From Batillaria attramentaria (taxonomy: Eukaryota > Mollusca > Gastropoda > Batillariidae), in NCBI GenBank assembly GCA_018292915.2, contig JACVVK020000164.1:330501-394500 (forward strand): 64,000 nucleotides of DNA. Reading direction: 5' to 3'. Positions 1-40,900 of this stretch are shown piece by piece. The notes under the pieces were generated by a model, which had not been told where the DNA came from, searched no databases, and worked only from the letters and a program-made list of their open reading frames with translations. Each line of letters opens with the position of its first letter. The stretch's first letter is position 1. Made by a program: the position numbers and the translations under genes.

Positions 1-30
1 AACATAGACAAGGATGTCAGCAGCTTCAGT

Positions 31-430
31 AATAATAATAATGAGTATTGTATAGGCGCTTTACCCAATTTCATGAATCGGCTAAAAGCGCCGCGAAGTG
101 AACCCAACACGCACGCTTACGTGAATCACACGCATTCTCTCACACACTGGACATAAACATATTACAATCACGTGGTGCGAAGGGCCAGCTTAGCCATTTA
201 AATTTCGGAATTTACAATTGCATTTATTTTTCAAATTTGGTGGGCTGAACATTTCCAAAGCAGAGGGGGAGGAAACCGGAGTACCCGGAGAGAACCCCCG
301 ACGATCGGCCCGAATGAACGGTGCCACATACGAGAAGGAAAACATTCTTTGCCCCTAGTGGGACTCGAATCCCCCCCACCTCTCGCATTGGTGACAAATC
401 TCTTAACCACGTACTATACCACCGACCGCC
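31..430 (-). mobile_element. tRNA-derived SINE, family A, copy 1
   Basis: About 400 bp, read on the minus strand. It has a tRNA-like head (B box in gattcgagtccc form), a body with the ggggttctctccgggtactccgg motif, and an (ATT)n tail at 31-42. About 85-90 % alike by eye to the copies at 22551-22945 and 37619-38027. The head of this copy is decayed around the A box (gtactatacc). It lies in the intron upstream of the first EGF exon. Confidence 0.85.
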
Positions 431-484
431 CCTGGTTCCTATCTCTGTGTATGTCTGTGGTACAAATGAGCGTTTCTGTTCCAG

Positions 485-19504
<19,020 letters not shown>

Positions 19505-20618
19505 CAACCACTGACACAAGATGGCGTCATATGACCACTCCGTTGTTCTCTGCGTCACTTGACGCTTGTACATCAAAGACTTCCAGCTACTAGGACCAAC
19601 AGATACTTAAACTGGCTCATTATATTATGTTGTATGTAAGAATGATCTCAGTGAAATGCTTTTGTGATAGGGGTGGCTTATTGTATGTTCAATACGAACA
19701 TTGTTTATGTGCACGGGTGGGGGTGCTATGGGGTAGAACGTGCTCGGGAAGAAGACAAGACAGTAAAGGAATACAATGTATACGGTTTCCCCCTTGTTCG
19801 TGATTTATTATGGGGTCTATCTAGTTTATTTCATTCTTTTTTTCCGAACGAGCGGCCCTGCAGCGCACATCGGTTTCAAACGAGCAGCCACATATACGGA
19901 TCGTGATTTTTTTTAATTTTTTTTTTTTACAACATGATTAACAACAAAGATATTTAAGTTTGAAAGTTGAAAGTAGAAATTTAGCGCTAGCTGCATAAAT
20001 GTTAGTCAAGTACCCTGAAAATTTCAAGTCTGTATCTTGTTTTGTTATTTTTTATGATTTTTTTTTTTAACCTCACAAGTCGGCCGGTCTACGGGGGATG
20101 GCTGAGGAAAAATCGGCCCGCCTTGAATGAGTTAAAAGTATTTTTGTCAGCGTTTGATAGATCCGACATTGCGGAGGAAACCCACAAAGTTTTCACAACG
20201 GAATTCACAGGTTTTCTTGAAAAGTAATTCCCATGCATGTATGATAAAGATCATTTGCGAAACTGATACACAGATGATCTTTAGTACTCATCATTATTAG
20301 TATTGTCATTCGTCAGATGTTTAGCGTTTACTTTTGAGGAGCAAACCAAAGTTAACTCTTCCAGTCCTTACTGGAAGCTAATGGATTATCTTTACTGTAT
20401 TTTTATTATGATTTGTCTTTCAAATGCTTAAGGTGTTGGTGTTGTTGTTGCTGTTGTTGTTGGTTGTTTTTTTTTTGTTGTTGTTGTTTCACACGTTCTA
20501 AACGCGCGTACAGGGGTACAGGTGGTGGCTGTGAACTATATCGTTCTCGTGGAATTCAGTTCTGGAAGTAAAATTCATGCAGTTTTTTCATTGTTACGTA
20601 TCTGTGTGTGCGTGCGTG

Positions 20619-20692
<74 letters not shown>

Positions 20693-20702
20693 CGGGGGGG
20701 GG

Positions 20703-20786
20703 GGGTTACGTCCTTTTTCACCGCATAAGGGTGATATCAAATACAGGGCAGCGAGGGAGAAGCCGTCACAAATATTTGGCTTCCAT
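20703..20786 (-). mobile_element. Family B SINE fragment upstream of SLC17 copy 1
   Basis: Only tail and body are recognisable on the minus strand (ttacgtcctttttcaccgca, caaatatttggctt), flanked by (GT)n runs. Another tail-only fragment lies at about 31865-31922 (plus). Confidence 0.65.
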
Positions 20787-20810
20787 GCGAACGCTCTACC
20801 ATTCGGTTTT

Positions 20811-20848
<38 letters not shown>

Positions 20849-20879
20849 TGTGTGTGTGTGTGTGTGAAAGAGAGAGAGG

Positions 20880-20979
20880 GTGGACTGTCGAAATTGTGAG
20901 CTACCGTCTATAATACAAACCACACAATCTTCCTAACCTTATCCTTACAGCTCATGTTCTTGATTGCAAGGTTCCCCTG

Positions 20980-21054
<75 letters not shown>

Positions 21055-21078
21055 TGTGCGTGTGCGTGCGTGCGTGCG

Positions 21079-21117
<39 letters not shown>

Positions 21118-21202
21118 GGGATCGCCGTAATTGTGAGCTGCCTTCCATAACACAAACCACACAATCTTACTAACCTTATCCTTATAGCTCATGTTCTTGT
21201 TG
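20880..21202 (+). repeat. Duplicated acceptor segment upstream of SLC17 copy 1
   Basis: About 85 bp (gtgagct.cc, acaaaccacacaatctt, ctaaccttatccttacag, ctcatgttcttg) at 20880-20965 recurs at 21120-21202; (GT)n fills the space between. Both copies end in an acceptor-like tta.ag followed by ctcatgttcttg. Confidence 0.85.
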
Positions 21203-21345
21203 CACCACGATGAAACTATTTCGTCTACACGAACGTTATCAGACGAGGTCGGCCAAGGCAAGTGATGCCAAAAATAACCACTCAATCGCGAGTACGTTTG
21301 AACAAGGCGGACACAACCTGTTGAGGTCACTGAATGCGAAACAAA

Positions 21346-31449
<10,104 letters not shown>

Positions 31450-31588
31450 TATTAAGTATTATCGAACAACGTAGGGAGAAACCACATTACGTCTGTGGGA
31501 GAAACTGATGACACTAAAATGACGTCAGCAACACTTCTGATGACGTTCACAGCAACTGCTGATGTTGAATGATATCCGTGGTTTTGAA

Positions 31589-31646
<58 letters not shown>

Positions 31647-31746
31647 CAGTTTGGCCATGAACTGCTGCTTGCATTGACAGCGCGGTCATCACAAACGTTT
31701 GTGTTATTAAAACATTTCCATCATGACAATGACAACATCAGACTTT

Positions 31747-31752
31747 ATTAAA
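31747..31752 (+). terminator. Possible poly(A) signal (ATTAAA) of SLC17 copy 1
   Basis: ATTAAA about 300 bp after the stop at 31449. AATAAA at 31970-31975 is an alternative but sits in AT repeats. Weak evidence either way. Confidence 0.3.
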
Positions 31753-31833
31753 TGAAAGGTTTGTAAACAATGTGTGTTAAAACTGAATAATCATGGAGCT
31801 GCATGAGTAGGTAATGCGTTGACCCCTCTCCCC

Positions 31834-31866
<33 letters not shown>

Positions 31867-31973
31867 CCATGCGTGGTGGAAAAGGACGTTAAACTCCTAA
31901 ACACCCACCCCACCCCCACCCACCCTCTCTCTCTCCGTTTGTGTGTGGGGGTTTATGCGACGCATGTATAATA

Positions 31974-32027
<54 letters not shown>

Positions 32028-32363
32028 GAACAAAGGCGTCGCTAAAGCCGAAAACATGCGCTCAATCGTGTCAGTTTGAAAGCAGGGGAAGCAAGTAAAG
32101 CCGAGAGCGCTCCCTAGATCTATATGTGTATATATACTTTATCACAGTTGTTCCAACCTACACACACTAACAAAAGCAGCACCGCATGAATCTGGCCAGC
32201 TGTTCTCATTGTAGCCTTATAACAAGTCTCTTTGCCCACGATCGAGTGTAAAACCCCTGTGTCATCCACACAGCAGTCCATTCCTGAGGCTCAGTTGGTA
32301 AAGTTCGCCTGTGAGGGGGTGCAAATGTATACCAGTCATTTGCAGGGTGTGTGTGCGTGTGTG

Positions 32364-32518
32364 TTGGGGTTTAACGTCCTTTTCCACTACATACGGGTGA
32401 TATCAAAGACGGGGCAACGATGAAAACACCAGCACAAATATTTGACTCCAGCCGGGATACGAACTCACGACCCGAGCATTAGAAGTCCAACGCTCTACCA
32501 TTCGGCCACCCCGGCTCC
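32364..32518 (-). mobile_element. tRNA-derived SINE, family B, minus copy (intergenic)
   Basis: Minus-strand copy between the two SLC17 genes, with the same tail, body and head complements as its relatives. Confidence 0.85.
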
Positions 32519-33419
32519 CCCAGTCATTTGCAGGAGGAGCAAATAATTATATACTAGCTGCTCGGGACGGGGTGCAAATGTATCTTGGATTTGGGTCTCG
32601 CGAGGTGAAGTCACGTGACAGCTAAATTCGCTTTATGAATGAAACTTAAACGAAAACATTAAACGAATACAGCTATCACATGGTGGAAAATATGTGTGCG
32701 TGTATTCTGTCTGTTGTCATTAGTAACTGTTTCGCTTTCCGGAAACGAGCCTTTCGGTGAAAACGGCGCGGAAATACCGCGAGAGCTGACCGGGCTGAAA
32801 GGCAGGATACAGTCAACCCCGCTGAGCAGGAAACTGGTGTACATTTGCTCCCCCTGCTTATAACTGCTTATACATTTGTCCCCCCCCCCCCCCCCCCAGC
32901 GGGCGAACTATACCAACTGAGCGTTACCGAGTGGCCTCCAGCTAATGTAGAGTGTTCACTTACCCTGCCTTCTGACTGATAAGATACAATGAGGACACGT
33001 GTTGCGCACCCGGTCTCGTAGTTTTAACCCCACATCGTGAGACGAAGGGAGCGTGTAGTGTACAGAAATAATGCTCTGACTTGGAAAACGTCGGTAAAAT
33101 TGTTTGAAGGCCCATTTTTAAAAAAAGAAAAAAAAAAAAAAAGAAGTTTAAACGGGTTAATTCCATCTTTGACGGTTGAGCCAACTTATGGTTTGGAGAA
33201 GTTTCGCTCGTGAGTGCGCCTGTACACTCGAAATACTCTGTCTTGGCGATTAGTACAGCTCTTAATGCGATACAGTGTTGTTTACACTTTGCGCGTATGG
33301 TCTAACAATCAAATTCTACCACTGTTGTTACACTACTGAGGCGGTCAGTGTGGTCACCGCGTCATTAAGTACACTCTTTTTGGCTCAGTGCCAGCATTAC
33401 AGACGCTGTTCCTGTCCAG

Positions 33420-33570
33420 ATGTCTATGTGGTGAATACCAGCATAAATACCAGCATAAATATCAGCAATCAGCATACCAGATAAATACCAGCATAAACAC
33501 CAGCATGAAATTAATATCAGCATAAAAACCAGATAAATACAAGCATAAATACCAGATAAATACCAGCAAA
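33420..33570. repeat. Minisatellite of ~12-bp ataccagcata units
   Basis: Irregular repetition of aataccagcata and accagataaat between the two SLC17 genes. Confidence 0.75.
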
Positions 33571-33780
33571 ACAGCTCAGAACTCTCCTAATCTGAGCTGT
33601 GATACACACACTCCTGATTTGTCCTCGTCCACAGGTCTAGGTTTGGTTTGCCTCTGTGAAGCCTTGTAAACATAGAAATAGCGCGTTTACACGCTCCTAT
33701 TCAAATTTATTAGGGTTCACGGAAGGCATCTTAATGGCACGTACAGCTCTGAAGTCATACATTGACGTCTGCTGGGCGCG

Positions 33781-34970
33781 CGAACGTGAAATAACACGGC
33801 CCGAATATCTACCAGTACAAGAGTTCCGAAACTTCTTTATTTTCTGACGTCCAGAAATGCTGTACGGTGGGACGTTAACCCGTTGGTAGAACGATAAGAA
33901 GTTCTGAATGAGATTGACGAGAGCGGAATGAATATCAGCTGTCCGTTATTGATACTCTCAGAAATGATCTTTTTCTTTTTAGGTCTGTATGGAAAAAGCC
34001 GGAGTACAATTGCAGATTACCTGATGAAATATCACAGTTTTGATGTTTCTTTAAAACCTCGCGTGGCGTATTATTTCATCTTTCGTTACGCACCTGAACT
34101 GCCACGGTCAGAGGCTCTACCAATATCAGTTTTGCTGTTTCTGTAATACACCGCGTGATGTTTTATTAATATGTCGTTTGCGAACGTGAAATACCACGGC
34201 CAGAAGCTCTGCCAGTGACAGAGTTCCAGTTATTTCTGAAGCCTAGAAATGCTAGGCGGTGGAACTTTAAACCGTTGGTTGGCAGTGTCCTCCACTGACG
34301 CACATCTGGTATAGATAAAGACTTCTTTGACCAGCTGTAGTGCGCACAATGGCGGACGCACATGTGGAGAACGAGAATAACCTGGATGAGGACAGAGTCA
34401 CTGAGAAAGGTTAGTAGGTGTCCCTAAAAATCTTCTGTGTTTATCTGTATAAAGGCTTGCGAGAAGAACGATAAGAAATTCTGAATGAGATTGACGAGAG
34501 CGGAATGAATATCGGCGGTCTAGTAATGGTACCCTGAAAATGGCACGCTGAAAACCCCACGTTCATCTTTCGAAGAAGAGCAGGCTGTGGCCGGTGGCGT
34601 GTGGTAAACAGAAATACTGTCGCACGCACCAGAGTGAATAGCAGGGTGGAGATTTGCACATAAAGTAGCGCTTTGCGGCAGCAGGTTTTCACTGCTTCGT
34701 CCTCCAGCCCTGCGGCGCCATGAGCATCTCAGTAGAGATGGATACGTGCGCCGAGGAGAAGTCCACCACACCACACCACACCACACCACACCACACCATA
34801 CCCTCAAACTTGACCGTTTTCTTTAGGTCTGTATGGAAAAGTCCAGAGTACAATTTCAGATTACCCGAGGAAACATCACAGTCTTGCTGCTTCTCCAATA
34901 CCTCGCGAAAGTCTTGGGTGTACGAAGAGATGAAACGTGTTTATCTCATTTAAACTGCGTAGATTTTTTA
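33781..34970 (+). repeat. Diverged segmental duplication around exon 1 of SLC17 copy 2
   Basis: Blocks from 33781-34130 recur in order at 34181-34270, 34455-34530 and 34815-34960 (gcgaacgtgaaata.cacggc, agaacgataagaa.ttctga, ttaggtctgtatggaaaa). In the second copy the blocks are separated by the exon 1 segment (34271-34454) and by a family D repeat (34563-34800). Confidence 0.75.
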
Positions 34971-37900
34971 ATACATATTTACATCTTGTTCTTTAGGAAT
35001 ACCCTTTCATTTTTAATGATTTGGCGGAGAAGGTCGTTGCTTAACCGCGAAATAGTATTTTGTTGTTAGCGGGCTTAAGGCTCTAACTAACTAACTAACT
35101 AACTAACTTTAATACATCGCGTGACGTTTTATTTTTGTTTCGTTTCTTGTCGTGGGTTCTAATCCCGGCTGGGGCCAAATATTTGTGCTGGTCTTTTTTC
35201 TCGTTGCCCTATACCTTTGTCATCACCCAAACGTGGTGGAAAAGGACGTTAAACTCCCAAACACCCACCCACTATTTAGTTTCTTGCACTGCTGTTTACT
35301 ACAACCGTTACATGCCGAACGTTTTTTCATGCTTGTACCTATTCCTTTGTATATATCTGCAGTATTCTGACTTACAAAACTTAATATATTTGGGTCGAGC
35401 AAACAGGCTTTCGGGCCAGAAAATATATGCTATCAGAATAATGCTCAGGAAAGATGAAACGCCTAACTCATGTTTAAACCCACTCAGTCCAGCGGTCATC
35501 CAAATGTTCTAAATGTTAACATCCATTCTGCGTGGGTGGCCGAATGGTAGAGCGTTGGACTTCTAATGTTCGGGTCGTGAGTTCGTATCCCGGCTGGGGC
35601 CAAATATTTGTGCTGGCTTTTTCATCGTTGCCCCGTCTTTGATATCGCCCGTATGTGGTGGAAAAGGACGCTAAACTCCCAAACACCCACACCCCACCCT
35701 GCATTTACATGAAACAGAAAATCAAACTTTGTTTTTTCAACAGCCATATCATAACTTGATTATCTGTGGTGTTTTGGTTTTTGTTTTCGTTCTGGTTTTG
35801 TTGTTGTTGTTGTTGTTTTTGTTGTTGTTGTTTGTTTGTTTGTTTTTTGTTTCTGGTTTTTTTTTTTTTTGTTTAGGTGTTTCTGTTTTTGTTTTGTTTT
35901 TGTTTTAGTTGTTGTTGTTGTTGTTGTTGTTGGTTTTTGTTTGTTTGTTTGATTGTTTGGGTTTTTTCTTTTTGGGAGGGGGGGGGGTGTTTTTGTTTGT
36001 TGTTGTTGTTGTGTTGGTTTTGGGGGTGGGTGGGAAGGTGTTGTTTTTTTATGTTTAATCATTGCTGTTCTTTTCTCGAAGGTCCACCGAAATGGCGGTC
36101 CACACGGTTCTTCCTGGCCTACTTTCTCGGTCTGGGACTAGTCGTCATTTTCTACCAGCGTGTGTCATTCTCCATGGCCATCGTCTGCATGATGAACCAC
36201 ACGGCGCTCGATCTACACAGACAGCGGAGCGGCGCTGTTCAGGGTGAATGTAAAAGATTCTGTTTCTTGTTGATATGGGGGGAGCCGGGGTGGCCGAATG
36301 GTAGAGCGTTGGACTTCTAATGCTCGGGTCGCGACTTCGTATCCCGGCTGGGGCCAAATATTTGTGCTGGCTTTTTCATCGTTGCCCCGTCTTTGATATT
36401 ACCCGTATGTGGTGGAAAAGGACGTTAAACCCCCCAAACACCCACCCACCCTCGTTGATATGGCTGTGGGCCCTTGATAGCTTACACTGATGTCAAACTA
36501 ACACGTTTTTACCCTCAAGTTGTTGATATGATTGCAGGAGAGTTCACATTTTATGCCTTGTAAAATACAATACCGGTAATCTACAAATAACGGAAGACAT
36601 GTATGACAGTTTGTGGATAGATAAACTGTGCTGTATTTTGCTGGACAACTTTACCCCTCAAACAAAATTCAATGACAAACTGACGGATTTAATACCTGCC
36701 CTGGTATTTTAGCTTGCTATTTTACCGGCTAACCAAATTCACACGATGAATTTTGTAATCATTTTTTTTTTCAATAAACAAAACTTTCACCGCCGAGGTT
36801 TTTGTGTTCTTCAGATATGACAAACTTCTCAGCTGATGGCACAAGAACAGGGAAATTAGAGCTGATTTCCAGTGGCAACCAGACCAGAAAACGACAGTCG
36901 GACGAGACGTGCAACCGGTTACCTACAGAAAGCTCGTCTTCCAAAAATGAGGTGGTTAAGTTTCGCATTCGTAAAACAGTAGATTTCGCTCAAATAGTTT
37001 TTTACACATAGTGATGGGCCATCTGCAATTGAATATAGTCATTCGTTGGATGGTCTGAATGTTGAGAACACCACCGTCCCTTTTGCATCCTTGTGGTGGT
37101 ACTGTATAGAGTGTGCGTGTGTCTATTGTGCTTTGTACTCACGACACTAAAAGGAAGGCTGACTTCTACCGATCTGTTTCTACAGCCTTCACAAAAAGTT
37201 AAGGACCACTTGCAAATATCATTCAACTTTTGTCGTGGTAGCATGCTGGTGTAGTGCTGAACATCGCTGAAACGGCGGCTTATGTAGGCAAACAAATGAG
37301 CACAGTTCATAACCAGGGATGCATTCTTTGACCTGCATCTCATTTTTGCGGTGCAGAAAGCCCAAGGTATCGCTCACTGAACAATGAAACTCGGTCTAGT
37401 TTTGCCGAAATTGCAGATTTTCAAACGCGCCAAGCATGCTGTGTGACGCGCACGTGCCATCCACACAGTGGTCGCCATGTCCACTAATGACCCCTTAACC
37501 TTGCTACCGAATTTTACGGGAAAAATCTTATTCGTTTATTTTTTTCTGATTTATTGAAACTGTCACCCATTATGTTGACTGGTCCTTAACTTTTTGTGAA
37601 GACTGTAGTTCTAATTCTGGGCGGTCGGTGGTCTAGTGGGGCGGTCGGTGGTCTAGTGGTTAAGAGACCTGTCACCAATGCGAGAGGTCAGGGGTTCGAG
37701 TCCCACTCGGGGCAAAGAATTTTTCCTTCTCGTTCATTCGGGCCGATCGTCGGGGGTTCTCTCCGGGTACTCCGGCTTCCTCCCCCTCTGCTTTGGAAAT
37801 GTTCAGCCCACACAATTTGAAAAATAAATGCAATTCTAAATTCCGAAATTTAAATAGCTGAGCTGACCCTTCGCACCACGTGATTGTAATGTGTTTATGT

Positions 37901-40900
37901 CCAGTGTGTGAGAGAATGCGTGTGATTCACGTGAGCGTGCGTGTTGGGTTCAGTTCGCGGCGCTTTGAGCCGATTCGTGAAATTGGGTAAAGCGCCTGTA
38001 CAATACTCATTATTATTATTATTATTAACTTGAAAACAGGACGGCCCATTCGTGTGGGACAAAGAGCTGCAGGGACTGCTCCTGGGCGCCCTCTACTGGG
38101 GCTACACTGTGGCGCAAATTCCCGGAAGTTACGTCATCCACCGTCGAGGCGCACGCGCAGTCGTCGGATTCAGCGTGGTGGCCATGTCACTTTTCTTCAC
38201 CCTGTGCCATCCGGCATCGCTTCTCTCCCCATGGGCGGTGTTCGCTCTTAGGGTTGCGGTGGGTCTATGTACGGTGAGGTTTAAACCATATTATTACCCC
38301 CCCCCCCACCCCCCCCCCGCACTCCTATCCACACATCCCTTCAGGCCACACAGATGTCATGTCCATTTTCAAAAATCGGGATTCTGCACATCCCAGAAAA
38401 TTACAGTTCCAAATACTGACTTACTGAGATCTTCTGCTACACGAAAACCACCCAATAAAGCTTTCAAGCAGCTTACATGAAGGAGTAACATCAGTCATTT
38501 GGACAGCAAAGCGTTGATAAGGAGTTTAAAAGTCAGAAGTACGTGGCCTCGCATATTTCCGAAAGTGTCTTTGTTTCCTATCTCTCTAGGTGAGGCTGTT
38601 TACACAACAACCCTAGTTCAACCCGAATTTACGTGGACTCGGGTAAGACTCGGGTCAATAGCGTTTACACTATATATTCCCTACAAGTCTAACCCTGACA
38701 ATGACGTAGGAAAACTTACGTCATGCCCGCCATCATGCCGCCCTGACGAGAGTATCATACGTATCATGACGCCAGCTGCATGTTTACTACGGATCTGAAA
38801 TGCGAGGTGGCCCTGGACTTGGGTTCATCCCTGGTCCGAGCGTGGTTGAACCCGGTGTAGGATCCGGTCCGGTCCCCCCTCTGAAGCAGTCCCCCGGGGG
38901 ACCAATTCGTGGCAAAAACTGCTCTATAATGGTCCCCCCTTAGACATCCAGCCTCGTTTTCGACTGGTCCCCCTGGGCGATTTTGGTCCCCCCTCGCATC
39001 CAAAGTAGGCCCCCTCTCGAACTGGTCCCCCTCTTTTCTAACCAATGTAGAGCTATGTCAGTATTTATTTTTAACTTTATTGTTATAGTGTGTGTCAACT
39101 CAGTAGAAAACGTGACTCTGGATCTCTCTCACACTCTCTCTCTCTCTCTCTCTCGCCCCCCACACTTTCTCTCCTCCCCCCATCTCTCAAACACACACAC
39201 ACACACATTATGCACGCACGCACGCACGCGTGCACACTCACTCACGCACGCACGCACGCAAACACACACGCGCACACACACACACACACACACACACCTC
39301 TTTCGTTATATGTATAATTATTTTCATTTTTGTACAGAGATGTTATTCAAGATGATCTTGAACTGGGTCAAGGTTACAGTGTCAAATCTAAACTTTTAAA
39401 AGTGATTTAACTTCGTAGATTTGCCGTTCTATGTAGCCTATACTTTCGTTTTTTTTATTTTCTCTTTTTTTTTTTTGTGGGATGAGGAAACGGTCGCCAC
39501 TAAAAAACAAAAGTATAGGCTACATAGAACGGCAAATCTACGAAGTTAAATCACTTTTAAAAGTTTAGATTTGTTTTTTCTTTTCTTTTATTTATTTTTT
39601 TTGTGGGATGAGAAAACGGTCGCCACGCTTCTTGACACGTCACGTGACTCGTGTCAAACATGCCTATAATTATAAGTACACGACAATTCATTCCGTACTT
39701 GGGCCACCGAGGTTGAGATATTTGCTGCAGCCACCCTCTTGGACACGCCCGTGTATGTGTTCACAAGAGAGGCTCCAGGCCGACAACCTAGGTGGCTGAA
39801 ATACGGGCCAGTTTGGCAATCGGCCCCATTGAAAACAGACAGAGTAATTTATATAATGAATCTTGGACATCACTTTGCTCCTGTTTTTTGTGTCACTCCT
39901 TAGACCAGAACTGTTAGTCTTCTGCTGTTTTTGTTGTTTCAAGGGTCATGATTTGAGACACTGGTACTCAGTCTTGACTGTCTACTTGAAGTACGCTGAA
40001 AGCCAAAGGTGGCAACTAGTTTTCATGTCATGGACACTTACTTAATTTTGAAGAAATATTTTTCTATGGCGTTGTATAGAAAATATTAGATACTTGGTCT
40101 TTGATGTTATTCTCTAAATGCTATTTCCAGTTTTAAAAAAATGACAGGAAATGTGGACAGCAAAAAACAACCAATGCAAAAAAACAACTGAAAGAAACAA
40201 GAACACAACCAAACAAATATATCTCACACACACAAAAATAACAACAAGCACATAAATCGGAAAAAAAGAAAAAAAATGTTCCTATGGCCCTGTGCTTTTG
40301 GGGACAATAAAGTTTTGTAACAATAAAGTTAAAAATAAATACTGACATAGCTCTACATTGGTTAGAAAAGAGGGGGACCAGTTCGAGAGGGGGCCTATTT
40401 TGGATGCGAGGGGGGACCAAAATCGCCCAGGGGGACCAGTCGAAAACGAGGCTGGATGTCTAAGGGGGGGACCATTATAGAGCAGTTTTTGCCACGAATT
40501 GGTCCCCCGGGGGACTACTTCAGAGGGGGGACCGGACCGGATGCTACACCGGGTCGCTTTTAACCCGGGTTCGTTAAATGTTAACGTACCGACCCGGGTT
40601 TCACCCAGTCAGTAATAAGATAAGATAAGATAGATTTATTGCTTCTTAGTTACAATTAAGAAGAATTTGCTTTGCTCCTCTTGATAATAAAACACAATTG
40701 ATATACACAAACATACCATAGAAATACATATACACATTCACACACTCAGTCATTGGCTAAAACACAATTTAAGGGAATAAGCACTGGCATTGCCTCACAT
40801 TAAACTATGTTAAACAAGCACTAAGAATAACAGTTAAAAAGGAGGGGCAGGCCTAACACAGAATACAGATCACAGATAACAGCTCTCTCTACATATAGAT

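Larger units (their letters stand above)
31450..34348. other. Intergenic region between the SLC17 paralogs
   Basis: Holds the duplicated stop region, a (GT)n, C-runs, (CT)n, (AT)n(AG)n at 31976-32024, a family B SINE, the 12-bp minisatellite and the duplicated block at 33781. No coding exon is supported. The promoter of SLC17 copy 2 must lie near its right edge or in the duplicated block, but no TATA or Inr is convincing. Confidence 0.6.
38586..40610. mobile_element. TIR element (family E), interrupted by a fold-back element
   Basis: Left part 38586-38855 and right part 40549-40610 match the uninterrupted copy at 44380-44697 (gaggctgtttacac end, gcgtttacact, gacgtaggaaaacttacgtc, cagctgcatgttta). 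The interruption is the 1.7-kb element at 38856-40548. The right terminus is lost. Confidence 0.75.

Noticed and set aside
20042..20227. 61-codon frame with RPVYGGWLRKNRPALNELKVF
   Set aside because: Starts in a poly-T run, has no recognisable domain and no partner exon; lies between two genes.
34828..34960. gtctgtatggaaaagtccag segments (also 33984) considered as extra exons of SLC17 copy 2
   Set aside because: Exon 1 ends in phase 1 and joins 36082 directly with a family-consistent sequence; the segments are parts of a duplicated non-coding block.
37619..37700. tRNA-like A and B boxes considered as real tRNA genes (also at 22900, 25610, 35540, 36290, 11700-11776, 57320)
   Set aside because: No full cloverleaf or discriminator end; each is followed by a repeated body and tail, so these are SINE heads.
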